Shown in pieces: positions 50,774 through 61,892 of a stretch of DNA of 64,000 nt. The DNA is taken from positions 62,001-126,000 of the forward strand of contig NZ_JAJVHF010000006.1 in NCBI RefSeq assembly GCF_022171985.1. Direction: 5' to 3'. Position 1 is the stretch's first letter, and every line of letters starts with the position of its first letter. The translations under genes were made by a program, and so were the position numbers. The DNA comes from Huaxiibacter chinensis. GTDB taxonomy: Bacteria; Pseudomonadota; Gammaproteobacteria; Enterobacterales; Enterobacteriaceae. Under the pieces are notes generated by a model. The model did no database searches, was not told the DNA's origin, and saw only the letters and a list, made by a program, of their open reading frames with translations.

Positions 50774-51247
50774 ATGCTTAACATCGTTTTATTCGAACCT
50801 GAAATTCCACCTAATACCGGTAATATTATCCGCCTGTGCGCCAATACCGGTTTTCGTCTGCATATTATCGAGCCAATGGGCTTTGCGTGGGATGACAAAC
50901 GTCTGCGTCGCGCAGGGCTGGATTATCACGAGTTTACTGCCGTGATGCGTCATCAGGATTACGCCGCCTTTATTGAGGCAGAAAAGCCGCAGCGCATGTT
51001 TGCCCTGACGACAAAAGGCACGCCAGCGCACAGCGCAGTTAGCTATCAGGACGGTGACTATTTGATGTTTGGCCCGGAAACACGTGGTCTTCCGGCGACT
51101 ATTCTGGATGCCCTGCCGCCCGCACAAAAAATCCGAATCCCCATGATGCCGGACAGCCGAAGCATGAATTTGTCGAACGCGGTGTCGGTGGTGGTGTATG
51201 AAGCATGGCGCCAGTTAGGTTATCCCGGCGCCATTCTCAGAGATTAA
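50774..51247 (+). CDS. trmL: tRNA 2'-O-methyltransferase TrmL
   Basis: Methylates the 2'-OH of the wobble nucleotide 34 in the two tRNA(Leu) isoacceptors ending in CAA and UAA. SPOUT-fold enzyme of 157 residues, the family minimum. Knot motifs: [19 protein letters not shown] at the start, [10 protein letters not shown] and [20 protein letters not shown], which form the AdoMet pocket. Convergent with cysE; the two stops overlap by four bases. The ribosome site is AAGGGGGCAGC. Confidence 0.96.
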   Translation: MLNIVLFEPEIPPNTGNIIRLCANTGFRLHIIEPMGFAWDDKRLRRAGLDYHEFTAVMRHQDYAAFIEAEKPQRMFALTTKGTPAHSAVSYQDGDYLMFGPETRGLPATILDALPPAQKIRIPMMPDSRSMNLSNAVSVVVYEAWRQLGYPGAILRD

Positions 51248-52065
51248 ATCCCGTCGCCATACTCAAAGGTATGGTGGATGCCGTTAAAGTGCTGATCCAT
51301 ATCCATCGACGGCTTATCGCTGTCTGGTTTGCCGACGATACGCGCCGGTACGCCAGCAGCGGTTGTGTGTGGCGGAACGGGTTGTAACACCACGGAGCCC
51401 GCGCCAATCTTCGCGCCACGCCCCACTTCAATGTTACCGAGGATCTTTGCACCAGCGCCAATCATAACGCCTTCGCGGATTTTAGGGTGACGATCGCCGC
51501 TGGTTTTGCCCGTACCGCCCAGGGTGACCGATTGCAGAATAGAGACGTCATCTTCGATGACGGCGGTTTCACCCACCACGATGCCCGTCGCATGGTCGAG
51601 CATGATGCCACGACCAATCGTCGCAGCCGGATGGATATCGACCTGAAAGGTCACGGACACCTGGTTTTGCAGAAAGATAGCCAGCGCGCGGCGGCCTTCA
51701 TTCCATAGCCAGTGACCGATACGGTAAGCCTGCAAGGCATGAAAACCCTTGAGATAGAGCAGCGGCGTAGAATATTTATCTACCGCGGGATCGCGCGTGC
51801 GCACGGCCTGGATATCGCAGGCGGCAGAAGCGATCATTTCAGGATCGGCGGCGTAGGCCTCTTCCACCACTTCACGAATGGCAATGGCCGGCATAATCGA
51901 AGAGGCCAGCTTATTGGCGAGCATATAGCTCAGCGCGCTGCCAAGGTTTTCATGCTTAAGTAGCGTTGCGTGGTAGAAGCTGGCGAGCATAGGCTCGCAG
52001 TCGGCTAAAGCCCGGGCTTCAGCTTTAATATTATTCCAGACGATATCCAGTTCTTCACACGGCAT
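51244..52065 (-). CDS. cysE: Serine acetyltransferase CysE
   Basis: Makes O-acetylserine from serine and acetyl-CoA, the first step of cysteine synthesis. 273 residues: N-terminal helical domain (1-140), then a left-handed beta-helix of hexapeptide repeats ([40 protein letters not shown]) and the C-terminal tail ending in TFEYGDGI, which inserts into CysK; the terminal Ile is conserved. Catalytic His lies in LDHATG. It is last in the yibN-grxC-secB-gpsA-cysE direction, 75 bp after gpsA with a hairpin in the gap. Confidence 0.97.
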   Translation of the reverse strand: MPCEELDIVWNNIKAEARALADCEPMLASFYHATLLKHENLGSALSYMLANKLASSIMPAIAIREVVEEAYAADPEMIASAACDIQAVRTRDPAVDKYSTPLLYLKGFHALQAYRIGHWLWNEGRRALAIFLQNQVSVTFQVDIHPAATIGRGIMLDHATGIVVGETAVIEDDVSILQSVTLGGTGKTSGDRHPKIREGVMIGAGAKILGNIEVGRGAKIGAGSVVLQPVPPHTTAAGVPARIVGKPDSDKPSMDMDQHFNGIHHTFEYGDGI

Positions 52066-52087
52066 TGCTTACTCCAGACGACAGGTT

Positions 52088-52121
52088 AATGACCAGCCAG
52101 TTCTGCGCTGGCTGGGTCATT
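52088..52121 (-). other. Hairpin between gpsA and cysE
   Basis: AATGACCAGCCAG (52088-52100) pairs with CTGGCTGGGTCATT (52108-52121) except for one bulged G, giving a 13-bp stem with a 7-nt loop. It lies 19 bases past the gpsA stop in the minus direction. No T-run follows. It probably tunes cysE expression by attenuation or by protecting the upstream mRNA. Confidence 0.5.
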
Positions 52122-52140
52122 CAGATGACTACGGTTCCGA

Positions 52141-53160
52141 TTAGTTATTGCTACGCTCGTCCTTGCGTGAGCGACCCAGTAAGGTCAATGCTGCCTCGCG
52201 CGCATTTTTTCCGCAATACAATACCTGATAAATTTCCTCGGTTATTGGCATTTCGACACCAAAGCGGTGCGCCAATTCGCGAACTTCTTTGGTATTGCGG
52301 TAACCTTCCACGACCTGGCCAATCTTTTCCTGTGCGCCAATCACGTCCATGCCCTGGCCGAGCATCATGCCAAAGCGGCGATTACGAGACTGGTTGTCGG
52401 TACAGGTCAGCACCAGATCGCCTAAACCCGCCATCCCCATAAAGGTGGTGGGATCGGCGCCAAGCGCGGTGCCCAGACGAGACATTTCGCTCAGGCCACG
52501 GGTGATCAGCGCCGTACGGGCATTTGCACCAAACCCGATACCGTCGGACATGCCTGCACCAATCGCAATCACGTTCTTCACCGCCCCGCCCAGCTGCACG
52601 CCGATAAAATCGGGATTGCTGTAGACGCGGAAGCTCTTACCGCAATGCAAAAGCTGCTGCAGATCGTCCGAGAACGCCCGATCGGTAGACGCCAGTGAAA
52701 TGGCCGTCGGCAGGCCTGCCGCCAGCTCTTTAGCGAAGGTTGGCCCGGAGATTACCGCCAGCGGAATATCATCACCCAGAACTTCACGGGCTACGTCCTG
52801 CAACAGACGTCCGGTTTCGGCTTCCAGCCCTTTCGTGGCCCACACAATACGCGCGTCGGCGCGCATCAGCGGTTTGATCTGATGTAAAACCTGGCCAAAG
52901 ACATGGCTCGGGACGACAACCAGAATATTGCGGCTGGCTGCCAGCGCGGTCGCGAGATCGCTTTCGAGATGCAGCGAGTCGGGGAAAGGGACATCCGGAA
53001 GAAAAGCCACGTTGCAGCGATCGTGTTGCAACGTCGCAATGTGTTTGGGATCGTGGCCCCAAAGCACCACTTCATGGCCATTTCGGGCCAGGGTGATGGC
53101 AAGAGCGGTGCCGTACGAGCCGGCACCGATCACTGTCATTGACGCATTAACAGTACTCAT
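52141..53160 (-). CDS. gpsA: Glycerol-3-phosphate dehydrogenase (NAD(P)+) GpsA
   Basis: Biosynthetic enzyme reducing dihydroxyacetone phosphate to sn-glycerol 3-phosphate for phospholipids. 339 residues. Rossmann motif [20 protein letters not shown] (residues 11-30); catalytic Lys in [18 protein letters not shown]-terminal helical domain with [14 protein letters not shown] and [16 protein letters not shown]. The start overlaps the secB stop by one base (TGATG), so translation is coupled. Confidence 0.97.
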   Translation of the reverse strand: MSTVNASMTVIGAGSYGTALAITLARNGHEVVLWGHDPKHIATLQHDRCNVAFLPDVPFPDSLHLESDLATALAASRNILVVVPSHVFGQVLHQIKPLMRADARIVWATKGLEAETGRLLQDVAREVLGDDIPLAVISGPTFAKELAAGLPTAISLASTDRAFSDDLQQLLHCGKSFRVYSNPDFIGVQLGGAVKNVIAIGAGMSDGIGFGANARTALITRGLSEMSRLGTALGADPTTFMGMAGLGDLVLTCTDNQSRNRRFGMMLGQGMDVIGAQEKIGQVVEGYRNTKEVRELAHRFGVEMPITEEIYQVLYCGKNAREAALTLLGRSRKDERSNN

Positions 53161-53627
53161 CAGGCATCCTGATGTTGTTCAGTACCTTCGCCAGCTTGCT
53201 GTTGCAGATAGTTCATGAACAGCGCATCAAAGTTAACTGGCGCAAGGTTCAGTTGCGGGAATGTACCGCGAGAGACCAGGCTGGTGATGCATTCACGGGC
53301 ATACGGGAACAGAATGTTCGGGCAGTATGCACCCAGGCAATGCGCCATCTGGTTGCCTTCAATGCCGCCGATGGAGAAAATCCCGCCCTGCTGAACTTCA
53401 CACAGGAACGCAGTTTCTTCGCCCAGAGAAGCGGTAACGGTCACGCGCAGCACGACTTCGTATACATCGTCTGCCAGTTGGGTAGACGCGGTATCAAGAT
53501 CAAGTTTAACTTCAGGCTGCCAGTCTTTCTGGAAAACCTGTGGTGCATTTGGAGCTTCAAAAGAGACATCTTTAGTATAGATGCGCTGGATCTGGAAGCT
53601 CATTTCGTTGTTGTTTTGTTCTGACAT
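53160..53627 (-). CDS. secB: Protein-export chaperone SecB
   Basis: Cytoplasmic tetrameric chaperone that keeps preproteins unfolded and hands them to SecA. 155 residues, as in E. coli. Typical segments: [48 protein letters not shown] and [19 protein letters not shown]. The acidic SecA-binding face and peptide groove are intact as judged by these motifs. It lies 32 bp after grxC and is coupled to gpsA. Confidence 0.97.
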   Translation of the reverse strand: MSEQNNNEMSFQIQRIYTKDVSFEAPNAPQVFQKDWQPEVKLDLDTASTQLADDVYEVVLRVTVTASLGEETAFLCEVQQGGIFSIGGIEGNQMAHCLGAYCPNILFPYARECITSLVSRGTFPQLNLAPVNFDALFMNYLQQQAGEGTEQHQDA

Positions 53628-53659
53628 GGAAATACCCTTTTTAATTATCCTAAAACGCC

Positions 53660-53911
53660 TTAGCGCAGCAGGGGTTCTAGTCCACCGCTTGCATCAAGCG
53701 CATACAAGTCATCACAGCCGCCAATGTGCTGCGCATCAATAAAAATCTGCGGAACCGTGGTACGGCCACTACGTTTAATCATCTCTTCACGTTTTGCCGC
53801 ATCGCCATCAATAGGCAGTTCCTGGAAGGTCACGCCTTTACTGCTCAGCAGAGCTTTTGCGCGATGACAGAACGGGCAGGTCGCTTTGGTATAGATTTCA
53901 ATATTGGCCAT
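53660..53911 (-). CDS. grxC: Glutaredoxin 3 GrxC
   Basis: Small thiol-disulfide oxidoreductase that uses glutathione, 83 residues. The active site reads CPFC (Cys12 and Cys15), whereas the classical glutaredoxin motif is CPYC. Glutathione-binding [18 protein letters not shown] is intact, including the cis-Pro and the extra Cys of Grx3. It lies between yibN and secB in one minus-strand operon. Confidence 0.96.
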   Translation of the reverse strand: MANIEIYTKATCPFCHRAKALLSSKGVTFQELPIDGDAAKREEMIKRSGRTTVPQIFIDAQHIGGCDDLYALDASGGLEPLLR

Positions 53912-53923
53912 AACGTATTCCTC

Positions 53924-54355
53924 TTATTTGCCGCGAACCAGCGGCAGGTTTTCACCGCTCCAGCCGGAGACGCCGTCTTTCAGTACATACACTTTTTCGA
54001 AGCCCGCTTTGATAAGCGCGCTTGCCGGATCCTGTGCCTGCATTCCGGTACCATCAACAACGATGATCGGTTGAGCTTTATGCTTTTCCAGTTCACCTAC
54101 GTTGTTGGCCTTGATTTCAGCGGGTAACAGGTTGATAGCACCGGCAATGTGACCTTTGCGGAAATCGTCGCGCTGACGCAGATCCACAACCACCGCATCT
54201 TCTTTATTAATCAGACGCGTTGCTTCACCACGGGTAATCACCTTAACTTTAGAAGTCAGGCCTTTAAATGTAGTAAACAGCACAGCGGCCAGTAAACCAA
54301 TCCACGCGATACTCAGTACCGGATGGCGGCTAACAAATTGCATAATTTCTTGCAT
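53924..54355 (-). CDS. yibN: YibN, membrane-anchored rhodanese-like protein
   Basis: A 143-residue protein with one N-terminal transmembrane helix ([17 protein letters not shown], residues 14-30) and a cytoplasmic rhodanese fold ([37 protein letters not shown]). The expected active-site Cys loop reads [13 protein letters not shown], and the whole protein contains no Cys, so sulfur transfer is unlikely; a binding or scaffold role is more plausible. The start at 54355 is the family N-terminus MQEIMQF. First gene of the minus-strand operon, divergent from gpmM. Confidence 0.94.
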   Translation of the reverse strand: MQEIMQFVSRHPVLSIAWIGLLAAVLFTTFKGLTSKVKVITRGEATRLINKEDAVVVDLRQRDDFRKGHIAGAINLLPAEIKANNVGELEKHKAQPIIVVDGTGMQAQDPASALIKAGFEKVYVLKDGVSGWSGENLPLVRGK

Positions 54356-54603
54356 GGGGGGTAACAACTCCCGACGTAGTGATAAAAAAACCAGGACAGG
54401 AGTATACCTGTGCGTTGTGGCAAATACAGCCAGCGAGAATAAGCTAATCCATTTTCTGCGGCATGCCACGAAAAAAATGACCCAAAATGGTCTTTACGGG
54501 CGCTTGCCCCCACGCTTTCTTTGATCTTCTGCGGCTATTTGATCGATTCAGCTGTAGTAAAATTACGCAAATTTTTTTATCTCTTGAGCATGAGGTTGTC
54601 GCA
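54356..54603. promoter_or_regulatory. Divergent yibN/gpmM promoter region
   Basis: A 248-bp gap between divergent genes with no gene of its own; the two frames that extend into it (to 54469 on the minus strand, from 54487 on the plus strand) have no support. The gpmM ribosome site GAGGTTGTCGCA is at the right end. TTGATC and an A+T-rich stretch near 54540-54575 are a plausible promoter for gpmM. Confidence 0.4.
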
Positions 54604-56148
<1,545 letters not shown>

Positions 56149-56157
56149 TCCTTCCCC

Positions 56158-57441
56158 ATGAGGGGAAAGGCGATTTTTTCAATCACATGGGCCGTGAAGC
56201 CGTTTCGGTTATCCATCAGGCCTGTGCTTTACGCCAGCGCGCTTAGCGCTGGCGTATTGTTGTGCGCCGCTTCCGCCCATGCGGACGACCGCGATCAGTT
56301 AAAATCAATCCAGGCAGATATCGCCGCCAAAGAGCGTGCGGTACGCCAGCAGCAGCAGCAGCGCTCCTCGCTGCTTGCGCAACTTAAGCAGCAGGAAGAG
56401 GCGATCTCCGCTGCCACCCGTAAATTGCGCGAAACGCAGAACACCCTCTCCCAGCTCAATAAGCAAATTGACGAGATGAATGCGTCCATTGCAAAGCTGG
56501 AACGTCAGCGAGATGCGCAGGAGCGCAATCTGGCGGCCCAGCTCGATGCGGCGTTCCGCCAGGGCGAACACACTGGCATTCAGCTCATCCTGAGCGGTGA
56601 AGAGAGCCAGCGCGGCCAGCGCTTACAGGCCTATTTTGGCTATCTGAACCAGGCACGCCAGGAGACCATCGCGCAGCTTAAGCAAACGCGGGAAGAGGTC
56701 ACCTCGCAGAAAGCCGAACTGGAAGAAAAACAGAGTCAGCAGCAAACGTTGCTGTATGACCAGCAGGCGCAGCAGGCGAAGCTCGAGCAGGCGCGTAACG
56801 AGCGTAAGAAGACGCTCGCCGGGCTGGAATCCTCTATCCAGCAGGGCCAAAGCCAGCTCAGTGAAATGCGCGCTAACGAATCTAAGCTGCGCAACAGTAT
56901 TGCCCGCGCCGAAGCGGCAGCAAAAGCCCGTGCAGAGAAAGAAGCGCGTGAAGCGCAGGCGGTGAAAGATCGCCAGCAGGAAGCCTCCCGCAAAGGGACC
57001 ACCTACAAACCAACGGAAACGGAACGTTCGCTGATATCACGTACCGGCGGACTGGGCGCACCGCGCGGACAAGCCTTCTGGCCCGTTCGCGGCACAATTC
57101 TGCATCGCTATGGCGAACAGCTACAAGGTGAGCTACGTTGGAAAGGTATCGTTATCGGTGCGTCTGAAGGGAGTGAAGTCAAAGCTATCGCCGATGGCCG
57201 CGTCATTCTCGCCGACTGGTTGCAGGGCTACGGGCTGGTCGTGGTGGTTGAGCACGGTAAAGGCGATATGAGTCTTTACGGCTATAACCAGAGCGCGCTG
57301 GTCAGCGTGGGTACGCAGGTCCGTGCTGGACAACCCATCGCCCTTGTGGGCAGCAGTGGCGGTCAGGGCCGCCCGTCACTCTATTTCGAAATCCGTCGCC
57401 AGGGTCAGGCGGTCAATCCACAGCCGTGGTTGGGAAGATAG
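56158..57441 (+). CDS. envC: Septal murein hydrolase activator EnvC
   Basis: Periplasmic activator of AmiA and AmiB at the division septum, recruited by FtsEX. Signal peptide (YASALSAGVLLCAASAHA, cut before DDRDQL), a long coiled coil (about residues 45-280, rich in Gln, Glu and Arg) and a C-terminal LytM domain (GLGAPRGQAFWPVRGTILHR onward) lacking zinc ligands, as expected for an activator. Start uncertain: ATG 56158 has poor ribosome pairing, and the well-placed ATG at 56187 is in another frame and stops early; GTG 56194 is a further option. The family has about 419 residues; 427 here. Confidence 0.93.
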   Translation: MRGKAIFSITWAVKPFRLSIRPVLYASALSAGVLLCAASAHADDRDQLKSIQADIAAKERAVRQQQQQRSSLLAQLKQQEEAISAATRKLRETQNTLSQLNKQIDEMNASIAKLERQRDAQERNLAAQLDAAFRQGEHTGIQLILSGEESQRGQRLQAYFGYLNQARQETIAQLKQTREEVTSQKAELEEKQSQQQTLLYDQQAQQAKLEQARNERKKTLAGLESSIQQGQSQLSEMRANESKLRNSIARAEAAAKARAEKEAREAQAVKDRQQEASRKGTTYKPTETERSLISRTGGLGAPRGQAFWPVRGTILHRYGEQLQGELRWKGIVIGASEGSEVKAIADGRVILADWLQGYGLVVVVEHGKGDMSLYGYNQSALVSVGTQVRAGQPIALVGSSGGQGRPSLYFEIRRQGQAVNPQPWLGR

Positions 57442-57444
57442 GTT

Positions 57445-58374
57445 TTGCTTCAATTTCGTCGTTTTGTTTTCTCCATCGTCAGTGCACTGGCGCTGGCTTC
57501 TCCGGTATACGCAGGCAAACTTGCCATTGTGATTGATGACTTTGGTTATCGTCCGCACACGGAAAATCAGGTGCTGGCCATGCCGCAGGCCATCTCCGTC
57601 GCCGTGTTACCCAATGCGCCACACGCGCACGAAATGGCGACCAAAGCACACAATAGCGGGCACCAGGTCCTGATTCATCTGCCGATGGCCCCCCTCAGTA
57701 AGCAACCGTTAGAAAAAGACACGCTTCGCCCGGATATGAGCAGCGACGAGATCGAACGCATTATTCGCGATGCGTATAACAAAGTGCCGTTTGCGGTCGG
57801 ACTGAACAACCACATGGGCAGCGCGATGACCTCCAGCCTGTTTGGAATGCAAAAAGTGATGCAGGCGCTGGAACGCTACAATCTCTTTTTCCTCGACAGC
57901 GTAACCATCGGAAATAGCCAGGCGATGCGTGCCGCACAGGGCACGGGTGTGAAGGTGATTAAGCGTAAAGTCTTCCTGGACGACACGCAGAACGAAGCGG
58001 ACATTCGCGTCCAGTTTAATCGCGCCGTTCAGCTGGCGCGGCGAAATGGATCCGCCATTGCCATTGGGCATCCGCATCCGTCCACGGTGCGCGTATTGCA
58101 GCAAATGCTGCCGACCCTGCCCTCTGATATCACGCTGGTCCGTCCGGGCGATCTGCTGAACGAACCACAGGTGGATACCTCACGACCACATACCCCGCCG
58201 CCGGCTACGGCACCGCGTAATCCGTTCCGGGGGGTGAACATGTGCCAGCCGAAACAAACGCCTGAGCCGGTCTACGCGACGCGCTTCTTTACGGTGATTG
58301 GGGAGAGTATGAGCCAGAGCACACTGGTGCAGTACTTTAAGCACCAGTGGCAAGGCTGGGGTAATAAAGCTTAA
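57445..58374 (+). CDS. yibQ: YibQ, divergent polysaccharide deacetylase family protein
   Basis: Periplasmic protein of the divergent polysaccharide deacetylase family (DUF610), 309 residues, function unknown. Signal peptide RFVFSIVSALALASPVYA cut before GKL. Family segments: LAIVIDDFGYRPHTENQVLA, LIHLPMAPLS, GLNNHMGSAMTSS, FLDSVTI and AIGHPHPSTVRVL, which supply possible metal Asp and His residues. The only usable start in frame is TTG 57445, because a stop lies two codons upstream; GGGAAG lies eight bases before it. Three bases after envC, so they are probably one operon. Confidence 0.92.
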   Translation: MLQFRRFVFSIVSALALASPVYAGKLAIVIDDFGYRPHTENQVLAMPQAISVAVLPNAPHAHEMATKAHNSGHQVLIHLPMAPLSKQPLEKDTLRPDMSSDEIERIIRDAYNKVPFAVGLNNHMGSAMTSSLFGMQKVMQALERYNLFFLDSVTIGNSQAMRAAQGTGVKVIKRKVFLDDTQNEADIRVQFNRAVQLARRNGSAIAIGHPHPSTVRVLQQMLPTLPSDITLVRPGDLLNEPQVDTSRPHTPPPATAPRNPFRGVNMCQPKQTPEPVYATRFFTVIGESMSQSTLVQYFKHQWQGWGNKA

Positions 58375-59175
58375 TTATTCAACAAGATGAGAGTCCGTAT
58401 GCTCCTTAGCAACGGGCTCTTTTTTGTCTTCATGTTGATACCAGGCTTTAAAGTATTTCAAAAAGCTGTATGAAGTGGCGTACAGGCCCGTCACGACACC
58501 CACCTTCCCCTGCCGCCAGGCTCCGCTAAAGAGATACCATTTGAAGAACGCGCCAATGGCGCTGACGATCCCTCGGCCAATGGACGGGCGAACGTTCTGG
58601 TATTTCACCAGCCGCGAGGTGTAGCTGTTCAGCTTATTGAAGACTTCGTGCAGCGTATAAAAGGTGTCATGGCGCACGCGCCCTGGCATTTTCACGGTGT
58701 GCAGCCTGCCTTCCACCTTGTCATCCACGGGGCGATGGTTAAATCGCGCCTGGGTCCGGTTAAAAAGCCGCACCGGGAAATCGGGTGACGAGACAGGATA
58801 AAGGGTTCGCACCTCCTGCCCCAGCACGTGCCAGTAGCGGGTGATACGCCAGGCGTTGTCCACCGCAGGCTCTTCACCGGCCTTTAGCGCCAGAATAAAA
58901 TCGATCGTTTCAGCATCCAGAATTTCATCGCTGTCCATGCAGAGCACCCAGTCATTGGATGCCAGGCCAATGGCATGATTCATTTGCATACCGTGCATGG
59001 CGTAAGGATGTAGATGCGGGGTCAGGCCATATTCATGGCAGATATCCAGCGTGTTATCCGTACTGCCGGAATCCACCACAATGATTTCATCGCCCACGAT
59101 CAGCAAGGGAGGCAGGACTTCGCGCAGGAGTCGCGCTGAGTTACAGGTCAATAAACAAACGGTCAGCTTGAACAT
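58375..59175 (-). CDS. Family 2 glycosyltransferase between yibQ and tdh
   Basis: Cytoplasmic, membrane-associated inverting glycosyltransferase with a GT-A fold, 266 residues. Motifs: MFKLTVCLLTCNSARLL at the start, VGDEIIVVDSGSTDNTLDI, and the metal-binding DXD-type CMDSDEIL; later RVRHDTFYTLHEVF. It resembles LPS core transferases of the WaaE kind. K-12 has the different gene waaH (yibD) at this place. ATG 59175 is preferred to GTG 59181; both have weak ribosome sites. It converges with yibQ with no gap. Acceptor unknown. Confidence 0.85.
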   Translation of the reverse strand: MFKLTVCLLTCNSARLLREVLPPLLIVGDEIIVVDSGSTDNTLDICHEYGLTPHLHPYAMHGMQMNHAIGLASNDWVLCMDSDEILDAETIDFILALKAGEEPAVDNAWRITRYWHVLGQEVRTLYPVSSPDFPVRLFNRTQARFNHRPVDDKVEGRLHTVKMPGRVRHDTFYTLHEVFNKLNSYTSRLVKYQNVRPSIGRGIVSAIGAFFKWYLFSGAWRQGKVGVVTGLYATSYSFLKYFKAWYQHEDKKEPVAKEHTDSHLVE

Positions 59176-59289
59176 AGTCACTGTAAAGGTAAACGGGAGT
59201 TAAACAAACTTTATAAGCGTGTGGATAAAAAAGCGAAATAAAACTCGAAATAATCCGATTGCGGATCGCAAAATTGTGAAGACGCTGCA

Positions 59290-59314
59290 AAAAAAAGCGC
59301 CCGCAGGCGCTTTT
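59290..59314 (-). terminator. Terminator of the kbl-tdh operon
   Basis: AAGCGCC (59295-59301) and GGCGCTT (59306-59312) form a stem with a CGCA-type loop; on the minus strand the hairpin is followed by eight T residues. It lies seven bases after the tdh stop, a standard Rho-independent terminator. Confidence 0.88.
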
Positions 59315-59320
59315 CAGGGG

Positions 59321-60346
59321 TTAATCCCAGCTTAAGATGACCTTCCCGGACTGGCCAGAGCGCATCGCATCAAAGCCCTTCTGGAAATCATCAATGCCGA
59401 AATGGTGCGTAATGATCGGCGTCAGATCCAGACCAGACTGAATCAGCGCCGCCATCTTGTACCAGGTTTCGAACATTTCGCGACCGTAGATACCTTTGAT
59501 GAACAGCCCTTTAAAGATCACTTTGTTCCAGTCGATGGACATATCGGACGGTGGAATACCCAGCATCGCAATACGACCACCGTGGTTCATGGTGTCGAGC
59601 ATGGTACGGAACGCCGGTGGGGCGCCGGACATTTCCAGACCCACGTCAAAACCTTCGGTCATCCCCAGCTCGGCCATCACGTCGTTCAGGTTCTCTTTAG
59701 AGACGTCCACCGCGCGGGTTACGCCCATTTTGCGCGCCAGCGATAAGCGATACTCATTGACGTCAGTGATCACGACATTGCGTGCACCCACGTGTTTCGC
59801 CACGGCCGCCGCCATAATGCCGATAGGGCCTGCGCCAGACACCAGCACATCTTCACCCACCAGGTCAAAGGAGAGCGCCGTGTGCACGGCGTTGCCGAAC
59901 GGGTCAAAGATAGAGGCCAGGTCGTCAGAGATGTTGTCCGGGATCTTGAACGCATTGAACGCCGGGATCACCAGGTATTCAGCAAAGCAGCCCGGACGGT
60001 TTACGCCAACACCGACCGTATTACGGCACAGATGGGTTCGTCCGCCGCGGCAGTTACGACAATGGCCGCAGGTAATGTGACCTTCGCCGGAAACGCGGTC
60101 GCCAATTTTAAAGCCTTTCACTTCCTGGCCAATGCCAACCACTTCGCCGACGTACTCGTGACCGACAACCATCGGTACCGGAATGGTTTTTTGCGACCAC
60201 TGATCCCAGTTATAAATGTGAACGTCAGTGCCGCAAATGGCGGTTTTACGAATTTTGATCAGCAGATCGTTATGACCGACTTCCGGCTCCGGCACGTCGG
60301 TCATCCAAATCCCTTCTTCCGCTTTCAGTTTGGATAACGCTTTCAT
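59321..60346 (-). CDS. tdh: L-threonine 3-dehydrogenase Tdh
   Basis: Oxidises L-threonine to 2-amino-3-ketobutyrate with NAD. Zinc-dependent medium-chain dehydrogenase, 341 residues. Catalytic zinc ligand Cys38 ([11 protein letters not shown]) and GHEYVGEVV; structural zinc Cys cluster [15 protein letters not shown]; Rossmann [17 protein letters not shown]. The start is ATG 60346 ([12 protein letters not shown]); the previous codon is also ATG. It lies nine bases after kbl in the same direction; together they convert threonine to glycine and acetyl-CoA. Confidence 0.97.
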   Translation of the reverse strand: MKALSKLKAEEGIWMTDVPEPEVGHNDLLIKIRKTAICGTDVHIYNWDQWSQKTIPVPMVVGHEYVGEVVGIGQEVKGFKIGDRVSGEGHITCGHCRNCRGGRTHLCRNTVGVGVNRPGCFAEYLVIPAFNAFKIPDNISDDLASIFDPFGNAVHTALSFDLVGEDVLVSGAGPIGIMAAAVAKHVGARNVVITDVNEYRLSLARKMGVTRAVDVSKENLNDVMAELGMTEGFDVGLEMSGAPPAFRTMLDTMNHGGRIAMLGIPPSDMSIDWNKVIFKGLFIKGIYGREMFETWYKMAALIQSGLDLTPIITHHFGIDDFQKGFDAMRSGQSGKVILSWD

Positions 60347-60355
60347 CACACGTCC

Positions 60356-61552
60356 TCAGGCAACTACGCCCAGTTGTTTGCCGATGCGGGTAAAGGCTTC
60401 TACCGCACGCTCAATTTGTTCAGGCGAATGCGCCGCAGACATCTGGGTGCGAATACGCGCCTGACCTTTTGGCACCACCGGGAAGAAGAACCCGGTGACG
60501 TAAATCCCTTCTTTTTGCAGCTCGCGAGCAAATTTCTGCGCCACCACTGCATCGCCCAGCATCACCGGGATAATGGCATGATCGGCACCCGCCAGGGTGA
60601 AGCCCGCGGCACTCATTTTTTCACGGAACAGACGGGCGTTTGACCACAGACGCTCGCGCAGCTCTGCGCCGGATTCCACCATCTCCAGCACTTTGATGGA
60701 GGCGGCAACAATCGCGGGTGCCAGCGAGTTAGAGAACAGATACGGACGGGAACGCTGACGCAGCCACTCCACCACCTCTTTACGCGCCGCGGTATAGCCA
60801 CCGGACGCGCCGCCGAGCGCTTTACCCAGCGTGCCGGTGATGATGTCAACACGGCCCATCACGTCACAGTATTCGTGCGAACCACGACCATTCTCGCCCA
60901 CAAAGCCGACCGCGTGAGAGTCGTCGACCATCACCAGCGCATCGTATTTGTCTGCCAGGTCACACACGCCTTTCAGGTTGGCGATCACGCCGTCCATGGA
61001 GAACACGCCATCGGTGGCGATCAGCACGTGGCGGGCGCCCGCTTCACGCGCCTCCTTCAGACGTGCTTCCAGCTCGGTCATGTCGTTATTGGCATAGCGG
61101 AAGCGCTTCGCTTTGCACAGACGTACGCCGTCGATAATGGAGGCATGGTTCAGTGCGTCAGAAATGATCGCGTCTTCTGCACCCAGCAGCGTCTCAAACA
61201 GACCCCCGTTGGCGTCAAAGCAGGAGGAGTACAGAATCGCATCTTCCATGCCCAGGAAATCAGCCAGCTTTTGCTCAAGCTGCTTGTGGCTGTCCTGCGT
61301 GCCGCAGATAAAGCGCACGGAGGCCATACCAAACCCGTGGGTGTCCATGCCGTTTTTGGCGGCGGCAATCAGCTCAGGGTGATTAGCCAGACCTAAGTAG
61401 TTGTTCGCACAGAAGTTGATCACATGGCTGCCGTCGGCAACGGTGATGTCCGCCTGCTGAGCAGACGTGATAATACGCTCTTCTTTAAACAACCCTTCCG
61501 CACGTGCGGTATCGAGGTCGCTGTTTAACTGTTTGTAAAAATCACCACGCAT
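60356..61552 (-). CDS. kbl: 2-amino-3-ketobutyrate CoA ligase Kbl
   Basis: Cleaves 2-amino-3-ketobutyrate with CoA to glycine and acetyl-CoA. PLP-dependent alpha-oxoamine synthase, 398 residues. Cofactor Lys in [16 protein letters not shown]; substrate and cofactor residues in [27 protein letters not shown] and [13 protein letters not shown]. First gene of the minus-strand kbl-tdh operon. In E. coli this operon is controlled by leucine/Lrp; no site was confirmed here. Confidence 0.97.
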   Translation of the reverse strand: MRGDFYKQLNSDLDTARAEGLFKEERIITSAQQADITVADGSHVINFCANNYLGLANHPELIAAAKNGMDTHGFGMASVRFICGTQDSHKQLEQKLADFLGMEDAILYSSCFDANGGLFETLLGAEDAIISDALNHASIIDGVRLCKAKRFRYANNDMTELEARLKEAREAGARHVLIATDGVFSMDGVIANLKGVCDLADKYDALVMVDDSHAVGFVGENGRGSHEYCDVMGRVDIITGTLGKALGGASGGYTAARKEVVEWLRQRSRPYLFSNSLAPAIVAASIKVLEMVESGAELRERLWSNARLFREKMSAAGFTLAGADHAIIPVMLGDAVVAQKFARELQKEGIYVTGFFFPVVPKGQARIRTQMSAAHSPEQIERAVEAFTRIGKQLGVVA

Positions 61553-61892
61553 TGCAATTCTCCAGACTCGGCAAATTTCGGCACATATTACCCAAAGCTA
61601 TACGTCTATACGAGACGACGCATTATCTCTTCTCGTTTTTGCAGCATAAATCACGCGTAACCTTTTTAGACATACACAAAATCATTCACGTTGCATCAAG
61701 GCGGCAAGAGAAAAAATCCCCGGGAGCATAGATAACTATGTGACCGGGGTTTCTGAACGCCGCCAACGCCGGGGCAGCGTGAAGGATGAAGTGTATGTCG
61801 GTGAATGGCTGAAGACAGGGCATTGTGATGATATGATAAGAACATTAGCGTCCGGGATTGTGCCCGGGCTCCACACTTCAAAGGTTACAGTT
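61553..61892. promoter_or_regulatory. kbl/hldD gap with a minus-strand terminator-like hairpin
   Basis: A 340-bp gap between divergent kbl and hldD; K-12 has htrL here, which is absent. On the minus strand, CCCCGG (61743-61748) and CCGGGG (61718-61723) enclose an inner CATAG/CTATG pair and are followed by six T residues (61711-61716): a good terminator with no annotated gene reading into it. A further stem CCGGG/CCCGG lies at 61852-61867. Both promoters must be here; a heat-shock promoter for hldD is known in E. coli but not identified. Confidence 0.5.

Noticed and set aside
61696..61881. 61-codon minus-strand frame in the kbl-hldD gap
   Set aside because: It overlaps the terminator-like hairpin and has no ribosome site or homology that I recognise; a non-coding RNA is the better alternative.
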